Made by a program: the position numbers and the translations under genes. DNA of 64,000 nucleotides from Stenotrophomonas lactitubi (GTDB lineage: Bacteria; Pseudomonadota; Gammaproteobacteria; Xanthomonadales; Xanthomonadaceae), in contig NZ_PHQX01000001.1 of the NCBI RefSeq assembly GCF_002803515.1, positions 3,968,001 to 4,032,000 on the forward strand, written 5' to 3'. Below, piece by piece: positions 41,100 through 48,900 of this stretch; the stretch's first letter is position 1; each line of letters opens with the position of its first letter. The notes below the pieces were generated by a model. It had not been told where the DNA came from and searched no databases. It was given only the letters and a program-made list of their open reading frames with translations.

Positions 41100-42143
41100 A
41101 TGGCAACCGCCATCCGCCACGACTGGCACCACGACGAACTGCAGGCGCTGTTCGACCTGCCCTTCCCGGAACTGCTGTTCCGAGCCGCCGCGGTCCACCG
41201 CGAGCACTTCGACCCGGCCCAGGTGCAGGTCTCCACGCTGTTGTCGGTGAAGACCGGTGGCTGCCCGGAAGACTGCGCGTACTGCCCGCAGGCGCAGCGC
41301 TACAGCACCGGGGTCAACGCACAGAAGCTGATGGACACCGACGCGGTGCTGGCCAAGGCACGCCAGGCGAAGGCGGCCGGTGCTTCGCGTTTCTGCATGG
41401 GTGCGGCCTGGCGTTCGCCGAAAGACCGTGACATTCCGAAGGTGGCTGCGATGATCGCCGGAGTGAAGGCGCTGGGCCTGGAAACCTGCGCCACGCTGGG
41501 CATGCTCAGTGGCGAACAGGCGCGCGCGTTGAAGGACGCCGGCCTGGACTACTACAACCACAACCTCGATACCGCGCCGGACTACTACGACTCGATCATC
41601 CACACCCGGCAGTACCAGGATCGCCTGGATACGCTGGGCCATGTGCGCGATGCGGGGCTCAAGACCTGCTGCGGCGGCATCGTCGGCATGGGTGAAACGC
41701 GCGCGCAGCGCGTCGGCTTGCTGCTGGCGCTGGCCACGTTGCCGGCACATCCCGATTCGGTGCCGATCAACAAGCTGGTGCAGGTCGCCGGCACACCGCT
41801 GCATGGCAGTGCCGAGCTGGACCCGTTCGAGTTCGTGCGCATGATCGCCGTGGCGCGCATCGCCATGCCGCGTTCGATGGTGCGGCTGTCGGCCGGCCGC
41901 GAAGCGATGAGTGACGAACTGCAGGCGCTGTGCTTCCTGGCCGGCGCCAACTCCATCTTCTATGGCGACAAGCTGCTGACCACCGGCAACCCGGAAAGCG
42001 AGCGCGACATGGCCCTGTTCGCACGATTGGGCCTGCAGCCGATGGCGGTGCAGGTGGACGCCGGCGGTCACGACCATGGCGGCACCGTGCACGCCGATAT
42101 CAGCGCCGATGCTCCCGGCTGCGGCTGCGCCCACGCGGCCTGA
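41100..42143 (+). CDS. bioB: Biotin synthase
   Basis: This 347-residue radical SAM enzyme inserts sulfur into dethiobiotin (E. coli BioB has 346 residues). The [4Fe-4S] motif is [53 protein letters not shown] and [16 protein letters not shown] are nearly invariant family segments and include the Cys and Arg ligands of the second cluster. The ATG at 41100 is chosen because it gives family length, has AAGG about 8 bases upstream and lies outside the BirA operator. It is the first gene of the biotin cluster; bioF begins 67 bases after its stop. Confidence 0.97.
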   Translation: MATAIRHDWHHDELQALFDLPFPELLFRAAAVHREHFDPAQVQVSTLLSVKTGGCPEDCAYCPQAQRYSTGVNAQKLMDTDAVLAKARQAKAAGASRFCMGAAWRSPKDRDIPKVAAMIAGVKALGLETCATLGMLSGEQARALKDAGLDYYNHNLDTAPDYYDSIIHTRQYQDRLDTLGHVRDAGLKTCCGGIVGMGETRAQRVGLLLALATLPAHPDSVPINKLVQVAGTPLHGSAELDPFEFVRMIAVARIAMPRSMVRLSAGREAMSDELQALCFLAGANSIFYGDKLLTTGNPESERDMALFARLGLQPMAVQVDAGGHDHGGTVHADISADAPGCGCAHAA

Positions 42144-42210
42144 GCCGGCGGCCAAGCAGGCGTCGCGGCAACGCGCTACCCTAGCCGCCCCGTCGCCGCA
42201 TCCAGCCGCC

Positions 42211-43434
42211 ATGGCACGCCCCGACCTGACCGCCCGCCTCCAAGCCCAGCGCGCGTTGCGCGATGCACAAGGCCGTCGCCGCCCGCGGCGCACGGTCACC
42301 CGTCGCGATGGTGTGCGCCTGGAAGTCGATGGGCGCTGGCTGACCGGCTTCTGCAGCAACGATTACCTGGGCCTGGCCCAGCAGTTCAGCGTGGTCAACG
42401 CACTGCAGGACGCCGCCGCGCGCGAAGGTGCTGGCGCAGGTGCTTCGCACCTGGTCTGCGGCCACCACGCGCTGCATGACGCATTGGAACGCGAAGTGGC
42501 CGAGTGGCTCGGTTACCCGCGTGCGCTGCTGTTCGGCAGTGGCTTCGCCGCCAACCTGGCCGTGCAGCAGGCGTTGCTGAGCGAAGAGAACGATGTCTGC
42601 GTGCAGGACAAGCTCAACCACGCCAGTCTGCTCGATGCCACGCGGCTGGCCGGCGCGCGCCTGCGCCGCTACCCGCACCTGGATGCGGAAGGTGCGATGC
42701 GCCAGCTCAAGCATGCGCCCGATGGCGCGGCGATGCTGGCCACCGATGGTGTCTTCAGCATGGATGGCGATATCGCGCCGCTGCGTGCGCTGTCGCTGGT
42801 CGCGCGCCTGCAGCAGGCGTTGTTCTACGTGGACGATGCGCATGGCGTGGGCGTGCTTGGCGATGGCCGTGGCGCGGTCGCCACCGCCGGCCTGGGCGTG
42901 GACGATGTGCCGCTGCAGCTGGTCACCCTGGGCAAGGCGCTCGGTGGTTCCGGCGCGCTGGTGCTCGGCCGCGAAGACCTGATCGAGCATCTGGCCGAAA
43001 CCGCACGCCCCTACATCTACACCACCGCCATGGCGCCGGCATTGGCGGCATCCGCGCTGGAAGCGGTGCGGCTGGCCCGACGCGATCATTGGCGGCGCGC
43101 GAAGCTGGCCGATCTGATTGCACTGTTCCGCGGCGAAGCGCGCCGTCACGGGCTGGATCTGATGGCATCGGAAACGCCGATCCAGCCGTTGCTCTGTGGC
43201 GACGACCACACCGCCGTGGCGATGTCGCAGGCGCTGGAACAGGCCGGCTGGCTGGTCGGCGCGATCCGCCCACCGACCGTGCCGGAGGGCAAGGCGCGCC
43301 TGCGCGTCACCTTGTCCGCGCTGCACACCACCGAACAGGTGCGCGGCCTGGTCGAAGCCATCGCCGTTGCACGCGACCGCGTGGCCTTTGCCGCGCGCGA
43401 AGTGCTGCCGCCGTCGTTGCCGGCGCTGGCCTGA
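42211..43434 (+). CDS. bioF: 8-amino-7-oxononanoate synthase
   Basis: The 407-residue PLP enzyme condenses pimeloyl-ACP/CoA with L-alanine, the first ring-building step of biotin synthesis. [62 protein letters not shown] and the PLP lysine in [15 protein letters not shown] are all present. It is slightly longer than E. coli BioF (384). The frame runs 45 codons further upstream into the bioB 3' region, but the ATG at 42211 is the first that fits the family N-terminus ([20 protein letters not shown]). bioH follows 18 bases later. Confidence 0.96.
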   Translation: MARPDLTARLQAQRALRDAQGRRRPRRTVTRRDGVRLEVDGRWLTGFCSNDYLGLAQQFSVVNALQDAAAREGAGAGASHLVCGHHALHDALEREVAEWLGYPRALLFGSGFAANLAVQQALLSEENDVCVQDKLNHASLLDATRLAGARLRRYPHLDAEGAMRQLKHAPDGAAMLATDGVFSMDGDIAPLRALSLVARLQQALFYVDDAHGVGVLGDGRGAVATAGLGVDDVPLQLVTLGKALGGSGALVLGREDLIEHLAETARPYIYTTAMAPALAASALEAVRLARRDHWRRAKLADLIALFRGEARRHGLDLMASETPIQPLLCGDDHTAVAMSQALEQAGWLVGAIRPPTVPEGKARLRVTLSALHTTEQVRGLVEAIAVARDRVAFAAREVLPPSLPALA

Positions 43435-43452
43435 GTGATCGTGTAGTTCCCC

Positions 43453-44232
43453 ATGCATATCGAAGTGACCGGCCATGGGCCGGACCTGGTACTGATTCAC
43501 GGCTGGGCCCTGCAGGGCGGCGTATTTGCGCCGCTGGTGCAGCGTCTGGCCGATCGGTTCACGCTGCATCTGGTCGACCTGCCCGGCCACGGCCACAGCC
43601 GAGACGACAGCACGCCGCTGCGTCTGCCGTTCGTGGTCAACGCCATTGCCGCGGCCACACCGCCGGCGGTGTGGTGCGGTTGGTCACTGGGTGGCCTGTT
43701 CGCGCTGCACGCGGCGGCCACGCTGCCGAAGGTACGTGGTCTGGCGATGATCGCCGCCACGCCGCGCTTCGTGCGCGCTGATGACTGGCCGCACGCTGTG
43801 GAGCCGTCGGTGTTCGAGCAGTTCGGTCGTGACCTGGCGCAGGACTTCAGTGGCACCCTGGAGCGTTTCCTGGCACTGGACGTGATGGGTTCGGCGCATG
43901 CCCGCGAGGAACTGCGCACCCTGCGCCAGCGCCTGGTCGAACGCGGTGCGCCTACCGAACGCGCATTGCGCGAGGGCCTGCAGCTGCTGGAGAACACCGA
44001 CCTGCGCGGCGCCCTGCCCGCACTGGGCAAGCCCAGCCTGTGGATTGCCGGCCAGCGCGACCGCCTGGTCTCGCCGGCCGCGATGCAGGCCGCTGCCGCG
44101 CTGGCGCCGGGCGGACAGTCGCTGACCGTCGCCCATGGCGGCCACGCCCCCTTCCTCGGCCATGCCGATGAAGTGGCAGCCGCTCTGCAACACTTCGTTG
44201 CCGGCCTGTCACCGGCCGATGGCGGACAATGA
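43453..44232 (+). CDS. bioH: Pimeloyl-ACP methyl ester carboxylesterase
   Basis: The 259-residue alpha/beta-hydrolase removes the methyl group from pimeloyl-ACP methyl ester, ending the BioC-BioH route. LVLIHGWALQGGVF forms the oxyanion hole region. The triad is Ser in CGWSLGGL, Asp in GQRDRLVSP and His in HGGHAPFL. Length and the segment DLPGHGHS match E. coli BioH (256). It lies directly between bioF and the SDR gene in the same operon, which supports the specific assignment over a generic esterase. Confidence 0.93.
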   Translation: MHIEVTGHGPDLVLIHGWALQGGVFAPLVQRLADRFTLHLVDLPGHGHSRDDSTPLRLPFVVNAIAAATPPAVWCGWSLGGLFALHAAATLPKVRGLAMIAATPRFVRADDWPHAVEPSVFEQFGRDLAQDFSGTLERFLALDVMGSAHAREELRTLRQRLVERGAPTERALREGLQLLENTDLRGALPALGKPSLWIAGQRDRLVSPAAMQAAAALAPGGQSLTVAHGGHAPFLGHADEVAAALQHFVAGLSPADGGQ

Positions 44233-44261
44233 GCCTCCCAACGCTTCTGCAGGACTGACGC

Positions 44262-45041
44262 ATGGATCTGGGCATTTCCGGCCGCTGGGCACTGGTCTGC
44301 GGCGCCAGCAAGGGGCTTGGCCTGGGCTGCGCACGGGCGCTGGTGCGCGAAGGCGCGAACGTGGTCATCGTCGCCCGCGGTGACGCTGCGCTGCAGGCCG
44401 CGGCTGCGGAACTGCGCGCGCTGCCCGGTGCCGCTGAAGTGCGCGCCATCGCCGCCGACGTCACCACCGAGGCGGGCCGCGCCCACGCGCTGGCCGCCTG
44501 CCCGCAGGTCGACATCCTGGTGACCAACGCCGGTGGCCCGCCGCCGGGCGACTTCCGCACGTTCGAGCGCGACGACTGGATCGCTGCGCTGGACGCCAAC
44601 ATGCTGGCGCCGATCGCGCTGATCCGCGCCACCGTGGACGCGATGATCGAACGCGGCTTCGGCCGCATCGTCAACATCACCTCGTCATCGGTGAAGGCAC
44701 CCATCGATACGCTGGCGCTGTCCAACGGCGCGCGCAGCGGCCTGACCGGCTTTGTCGCCGGGCTGGCGCGGCGCACCGTCGCCCACAACGTCACGATCAA
44801 CAATCTGCTGCCCGGCCAGTTCGATACCGACCGCCTGCGCGCCAACTTCGCACACGCCGCCGACCAGGACGGGGACGTGCAGGCCGTGGCCGAACGCCGC
44901 CGCCAGCAGATCCCCGCCGGCCGCTTCGGTACGCCGGACGAATTCGGCGCCGCCTGCGCCTTCCTGTGCAGTGCACAGGCGGGTTACCTCACCGGGCAGA
45001 ACCTGCTGATCGACGGCGGCGCCTACCCCGGTACGTTCTAA
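44262..45041 (+). CDS. Atypical short-chain dehydrogenase/reductase without the YxxxK motif
   Basis: The 259-residue protein has the SDR Rossmann fold: ALVCGASKGLGLGCARALV (NAD(P) loop, slightly off the TGxxxGxG form), VTNAGGPPPGDF and IVNITSSSVKAP. Aligning the typical catalytic block on the following SGLTGF segment puts SNGAR where YxxxK is expected, so Tyr is Ser and Lys is Arg. A subgroup of FabG-like proteins is known with this substitution. It lies between bioH and bioC in a tight operon, so a role linked to pimeloyl or fatty-acyl metabolism is possible but unproven. Confidence 0.85.
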   Translation: MDLGISGRWALVCGASKGLGLGCARALVREGANVVIVARGDAALQAAAAELRALPGAAEVRAIAADVTTEAGRAHALAACPQVDILVTNAGGPPPGDFRTFERDDWIAALDANMLAPIALIRATVDAMIERGFGRIVNITSSSVKAPIDTLALSNGARSGLTGFVAGLARRTVAHNVTINNLLPGQFDTDRLRANFAHAADQDGDVQAVAERRRQQIPAGRFGTPDEFGAACAFLCSAQAGYLTGQNLLIDGGAYPGTF

Positions 45042-45053
45042 GAGACTTTCGCA

Positions 45054-45938
45054 ATGCCGTCCCACTTCGATGCCCGCCATGTCCGCCGCGCCTTCGCCCG
45101 CGCCGCCACCAGCTACGACGCTGCCGCCGCCCTGCAGCGCGAGGTGCAGTCGCGGCTGCTGGAATCGCTGGATTACCTGGAGGCGCGCAAGCCCGAGGTG
45201 GTGCTGGATATCGGTGCCGGCACCGGCCATGCCAGCGCGCTGATGAAGAAGCGCTGGCCGAAGGCGCAGGTGATCGCGCTGGACGTGGCACTGCCGATGC
45301 TGGACCAGGCCAAACGCCAGGCTGGCTGGTGGAAGCCGTTCCAGCGCCTGGCCGCCGATGCCACCGCGCTGCCGTTGGCTGACAACAGCGTGGACGTGAT
45401 CTTCAGCAACCTGTGCCTGCAATGGGTGGATGACCTGCCCGCGGTGTTCGCCGGTTTCCGCCGCGTGCTCAAGCCCGGTGGGCTGCTGCTGTGTTCAACC
45501 TTCGGGCCGGAAACGCTGGTCGAACTCAATGAAGCCTTCGCCGCCGCCGATGACCGGCCGCATGTCAGCCGCTTCGCGCAGATCGCCCAGTTCGGCGATG
45601 CGCTGATGATGGCCGGCTTCCGCGACCCGGTACTCGACCGCGACCTGTTCACCCTCACCTACGACGATCTGCCCTCGTTGATGCGCGAGCTGCGCGCGAT
45701 GGGTGCGACCAACGCACGGGTCGATCGCCGCCATACGTTGACCGGTCGCGGGCGGTTTGCGGCAGCCGCAGCGGCGTACGAACCGATGCGCCGTGACGAT
45801 GGCAAGCTGCCCAGCAGCTGGGAAGTGATCTACGCCCATGCCTGGGCACCCGACCCGGGCGCACCGATCCGCGAAGGCGGGCATGACATTGCTTCCGTGC
45901 CGGTGTCGGCAATTCCGATCCGGCGCAAGCAGACCTGA
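45054..45938 (+). CDS. bioC: Malonyl-ACP O-methyltransferase
   Basis: The 294-residue SAM-dependent methyltransferase disguises malonyl-ACP so that fatty-acid synthesis can build pimelate. RRAFARAATSYDAAAALQRE is the BioC N-terminal signature. VVLDIGAGTGHASALMKKRW is the SAM-binding motif I. FSNLCLQWVDDLPAVF and RVLKPGGLLLCSTFGPETL complete the family pattern. It is about 40 residues longer than E. coli BioC (251). It begins 12 bases after the SDR gene and closes the operon. bioA and bioD are not in the window. Confidence 0.94.
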   Translation: MPSHFDARHVRRAFARAATSYDAAAALQREVQSRLLESLDYLEARKPEVVLDIGAGTGHASALMKKRWPKAQVIALDVALPMLDQAKRQAGWWKPFQRLAADATALPLADNSVDVIFSNLCLQWVDDLPAVFAGFRRVLKPGGLLLCSTFGPETLVELNEAFAAADDRPHVSRFAQIAQFGDALMMAGFRDPVLDRDLFTLTYDDLPSLMRELRAMGATNARVDRRHTLTGRGRFAAAAAAYEPMRRDDGKLPSSWEVIYAHAWAPDPGAPIREGGHDIASVPVSAIPIRRKQT

Positions 45939-45950
45939 TTCGAAGGCGCC

Positions 45951-46012
45951 GCCGGGCATGGCCCGGCGCTACCGGGCGCGCGTTATGGGTAGCGCCGGGC
46001 CATGCCCGGCGA
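45951..46012. repeat. Inverted pair of SMAG/REP elements after bioC
   Basis: Minus copy stem 45951-45957 with 45961-45967, ending CTAC 45969-45972. Plus copy GTAG 45989-45992, stem 45994-46000 with 46004-46010. The pair sits between convergent bioC and the YdcF-like gene and could fold into one long hairpin that ends both transcripts. Confidence 0.85.
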
Positions 46013-46028
46013 GCGCAGCGGCAGCCGC

Positions 46029-46661
46029 TCAGGTGTTGGCCGGCGAACTCAGCGGCGGCCGCACAAGATCGCGGTGGAAGAAGTAGATCTCCTGCACCAG
46101 GAAGCGCCAGCTGGTATGGAAGCTGCGGAAGCGCGTGCTCGGCGTGGACGATGCCAACGCCTGGATGCCCAGCGCCTTGCTCAGGCGCAGCGCGCGCGCC
46201 ATGTGCAGTGGGTCGCTGACGATGATCACCGAATGCAGCTTGCGCTGGTCCATCAGCCGCTTGGCCTCGACCAGGTTCTGCACGGTATTGCGCGAGGCGG
46301 TCTCGATGAGGATCGCGTCATCGGGAATGCCGTGCTTGAGCGCGTAGCGCCGCGCCACCTGCGATTCCGAGAAGCGCGCACCGGTGCCGCCATAACCACC
46401 GGTGAAGATCAGCAGTGGCGCGTAGCCGGCGTCGTACAGATCCAGGCCATGGCGGATGCGCTCTTCAAATACCGGCGACGGCTTTGAATCATAGGCGGCC
46501 GCGCCGAGCACGATGATCGCGTCCGCCTTGGCGGCCTGGTCGCGTTCGCCGACCCAGACGATCCAGGCGGTCACACCCAGCAGCCAGATCACCAGCAGCA
46601 CGAACAACCGCCACAACCAACCGAGCAGGCCGGTACGTTCGCGATGGCGGCCGCGGCTCAC
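46029..46661 (-). CDS. YdcF/ElyC-family membrane protein (DUF218)
   Basis: The 210-residue protein has one N-terminal membrane helix (LWRLFVLLVIWLLGVTAWIV) and a DUF218 domain facing the periplasm. Landmarks are KADAIIVLGAAAYDSKPSPV, PLLIFTGGYGGTGARFSESQ, TASRNTVQNLVEAKRLM and VIIVSDPLHMARALRLSKAL. Relatives SanA and ElyC affect envelope integrity or lipid carrier use. GTG 46661 is chosen because it overlaps the dehydratase stop by four bases (GTGA), the usual coupling in this genome. The frame is open another 50 codons upstream. Confidence 0.87.
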   Translation of the reverse strand: MSRGRHRERTGLLGWLWRLFVLLVIWLLGVTAWIVWVGERDQAAKADAIIVLGAAAYDSKPSPVFEERIRHGLDLYDAGYAPLLIFTGGYGGTGARFSESQVARRYALKHGIPDDAILIETASRNTVQNLVEAKRLMDQRKLHSVIIVSDPLHMARALRLSKALGIQALASSTPSTRFRSFHTSWRFLVQEIYFFHRDLVRPPLSSPANT

Positions 46662-47620
46662 GGCGCTCCCCAACGCAGGGCAGGCAGATCGACATTGCCG
46701 CCGGACAGGACCAGTCCCACGCGCAGGCCGGCGAAGCGCGCAGGCTGCGCAAGCACCGCCGCCAGCACGATCGCCGAGGACGGCTCGACCACCTGCTTGA
46801 GCACGTCCCACAGCAGGCGCATCGCCGCCACGGTCGCGGCATCATCAACCACGATGACCTCGGCGCCCGCGGCCTGCAGCAACGCGAAGTTGGGCGCACC
46901 GATCAGCGTGCGCAGTCCATCGCAGATCGTGTCCGGAGCAAATGCCTCCTGTCGCTTGCCGGCGGCCAGCGAACGGGCGGTGTCGTCGGCGCCGGCCGGC
47001 TCGGCCAGCACCAGCCGGGTGCCCGGGCTGGCGTGCTGCAGGGCCAACGCGGTGCCACTGGCCAGGCCACCGCCGCCCACCGGCACCACCAGCACGTCGA
47101 ACGGACCCGCGCTGTGCAGCAGCTCCAGCGCGGCCGTGCCCTGCCCGGCCATCACAGCCGGGTTGGTGTACGGGTGAACCAGGGTAGCGCCGGTATCGGC
47201 CTGCACCTTGGCGCAGGTGGCTTCGCGGTCGGCGATGGTGGCCGGGCAGCGCCAGAGGGTGGCACCATGCCGGGCAATGTTGGCCAGCTTGGCGGCCACC
47301 GCCCCTTCGGGCACCACCACATGGCAGGGAATGCCCCGCGTGCGGGCAGCCAGCGCCAAGGCGGCGCCGTGGTTGCCGGAGGAATGGGTCACCACGCCTG
47401 CACTGGCGTGATCGGCATCCAGCGACCACACCGCATTGCAGGCGCCACGGAACTTGAACGCGCCACCCCGCTGCAGGTGCTCGGCCTTGAACGCCAGTCG
47501 CGCACCGGCCAGTGCGTCCAGCGTGCGCGAGCGCAGCACCGGGGTCACGCTGGCATGGGGCGCGATCCGCGCGGCGGCGGCAAGGACGTCATCAGCGCGG
47601 GGCAACAGTGAATCGCTCAT
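46658..47620 (-). CDS. Threonine/serine dehydratase-like PLP enzyme
   Basis: This 320-residue fold type II PLP enzyme has the Schiff-base lysine in GGAFKFRGACNAV (about residue 56). SSGNHGAALALAAR is the substrate/phosphate loop, VPVGGGGLASGTALAL binds the PLP phosphate, and SGGNVDLPAL is the C-terminal segment. Length is that of catabolic threonine dehydratase or serine racemase, without the regulatory ACT domain of IlvA. The product would be 2-oxobutyrate or pyruvate plus ammonia. It is co-transcribed and coupled with the YdcF-like gene. Specificity between Thr, Ser and related amino acids is unresolved. Confidence 0.88.
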   Translation of the reverse strand: MSDSLLPRADDVLAAAARIAPHASVTPVLRSRTLDALAGARLAFKAEHLQRGGAFKFRGACNAVWSLDADHASAGVVTHSSGNHGAALALAARTRGIPCHVVVPEGAVAAKLANIARHGATLWRCPATIADREATCAKVQADTGATLVHPYTNPAVMAGQGTAALELLHSAGPFDVLVVPVGGGGLASGTALALQHASPGTRLVLAEPAGADDTARSLAAGKRQEAFAPDTICDGLRTLIGAPNFALLQAAGAEVIVVDDAATVAAMRLLWDVLKQVVEPSSAIVLAAVLAQPARFAGLRVGLVLSGGNVDLPALRWGAP

Positions 47621-47779
47621 GACGCAAGATTAACGTATGCCTCCGCGCTGGCGAGGGCGCCATCGGTCATGCCAGCATGCTGGCGTACACCGCCATTCAT
47701 CCTGGCCGGCGGAGTTAAGGGCTGATTCAACGCCGGCGGCTGAAGCTGCCTGCATACCCGTCCTCTGGGGGGACCCATC

Positions 47780-48262
47780 ATGAAAACGCGCCTGATGCTT
47801 GCCGGTGGCCTGTTGCTGGCCCTGACCGGTTGCACCACTTATGACTATGTCGGTGGCCGCAGCGGTGGTTACTACCACGGTGCGCCGTCGGTCGAGTACC
47901 GCTACCCCAATGGTTACCCCTATGACGCCGGCTACCCGTATTACGGTGGCTATGGTGGCTACGGCGGTGGCTATTACGGCTACGGCGGCCCGTACTACCA
48001 GCGGCCGATCTACCGCCCGCCGCACAACAACCACCGCCCGCCACCGCGTCCCGGCAATGGCGGCGAGAACCGTCCGCCACCGCCGCCGCGCCAGAACAAT
48101 GGCGGCTCGCCGTGGCGCAACATGGATTCGATGCGTCGGCCGTCGCAGCCCGCGCAGCGGGTCGAGCGCCCCTCGCCGCCGCCGCAGGCACGACCGGCCC
48201 CGGCTCCGCGTGCGCCGAGGATGAACAGTTCCCCCTGGCGCGCGATGGATCAAGAGAGATAG
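47780..48262 (+). CDS. Gly/Tyr- and Pro-rich lipoprotein
   Basis: The 160-residue protein has a lipoprotein signal (MKTRLMLAGGLLLALTGC, lipobox LTGC). A Tyr/Gly-rich tract follows (GGYGGYGGGYYGYGGPYY, about 55-72), then a Pro/Arg/Asn-rich region, and finally two copies of a short motif, GSPWRNMDSMRR and SSPWRAMDQER, the second at the C-terminus. No folded domain is evident; it is probably an extended outer-membrane-anchored protein. Similar proteins in Xanthomonadaceae are hypothetical. A G-rich stretch TGGGGGG precedes the ATG by about 8 bases. Confidence 0.8.
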   Translation: MKTRLMLAGGLLLALTGCTTYDYVGGRSGGYYHGAPSVEYRYPNGYPYDAGYPYYGGYGGYGGGYYGYGGPYYQRPIYRPPHNNHRPPPRPGNGGENRPPPPPRQNNGGSPWRNMDSMRRPSQPAQRVERPSPPPQARPAPAPRAPRMNSSPWRAMDQER

Positions 48263-48389
48263 CTCACAGTTGCGGGTGTTTCGTCTTGCATTTCACACGG
48301 TCCAAGCCTCAATCTACGCAGGTGGTGACGGCCAGCGTCACAAAGTGACAAAAACGTTAAGGGCACGTCCCAAACAGCTCTGCGTCGAT

Positions 48390-48479
48390 ATCCGACAGGA
48401 ACATCTGGATCCCCCCTGTTCCGGCCCTGTCGGATGTCGGCACCTTTGAAGACGAACGGCCCCGCCTTGCGGGGCCGTT
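48390..48479 (+). ncRNA. Candidate structured small RNA or structured 3' UTR
   Basis: ATCCGACAGG (48390-48399) pairs perfectly with CCTGTCGGAT (48426-48435). The stem continues as AACA/TGTT past a 5-base bulge. After a 19-base spacer comes an 11-bp GC-rich hairpin (48455-48465 with 48469-48479) followed by TGTTGTTG. Stem-loop plus intrinsic terminator is the form of many small RNAs, but it also fits the 3' UTR of the lipoprotein gene. No promoter could be fixed. Confidence 0.35.
48455..48479 (+). terminator. Intrinsic terminator downstream of the Gly/Tyr-rich lipoprotein
   Basis: Perfect 11-bp stem with a CTT loop and a T-rich tail (TTTGTTGTT). Confidence 0.75.
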
Positions 48480-48502
48480 TGTTGTTGGGGCGCCGCAACG
48501 GC

Positions 48503-48613
48503 ATCCACGCATGGCGTGGATCTACCTGGACACTGCGCGCGGGGGCCGTTTTCACGCCATGTCTGGTCGCAGCCCGGGCAACAAGACAGTAGATCCACGC
48601 CATGCGTGGATGA
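48503..48613. repeat. Inverted pair of SMAG/REP elements
   Basis: ATCCACGC/GCGTGGAT stems at 48503-48510 with 48514-48521 (ending CTAC at 48522-48525) and at 48593-48600 with 48604-48611 (headed GTAG 48589-48592). The stem sequence recurs at 50810 and 60396. Confidence 0.85.
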
Positions 48614-48631
48614 CGCTTTCCCGGAAGCCGC

Positions 48632-48670
48632 AAAAAAAACAGGGCCGGACAGTCCCCCGACTGCCGGCCC
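48632..48670 (-). terminator. Orphan minus-strand intrinsic terminator
   Basis: GGGCCGG/CCGGCCC outer stem (48642-48648 with 48664-48670) and an AGTC/GACT inner stem, followed on the minus strand by TG and eight T (48632-48639). It is a strong terminator, but no minus-strand gene lies upstream of it; mnmG is on the plus strand. Confidence 0.7.
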
Positions 48671-48900
48671 CTCTGCTTCCCCATCGTGCGCCTGTACCGG
48701 CCCCTGTTCCAATTCCGGTCACCAGCGCCTGCGGCGCCAGCCACGGTGGGTGCTATTGGGTTATCTGCAAATATCCTGCCAACTTTAGGGTTGATTTCGA
48801 CGCCAGCCGACCGGCGCCGGCGTCCCTGCCCCGATTGGCGCTAAAATCGCCACCCCGGCGCGCCCCCAAGCTGCGCCCGCCCCCTTGCTGAACAGCCTCC

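Larger units (their letters stand above)
48263..48900. other. Long intergenic region before mnmG
   Basis: In order it holds a GTGACG/CGTCAC hairpin (48326-48342), an extended stem-loop and terminator (48390-48479), two REP elements (48503-48525 minus, 48589-48613 plus), a minus-strand terminator with an eight-T tail (48632-48670), and the mnmG promoter region. No protein gene is supported on either strand. Confidence 0.6.

Noticed and set aside
42076..42210. Upstream extension of bioF into the bioB end
   Set aside because: Low-complexity Ala/Pro text overlapping bioB; the family N-terminus begins at 42211.
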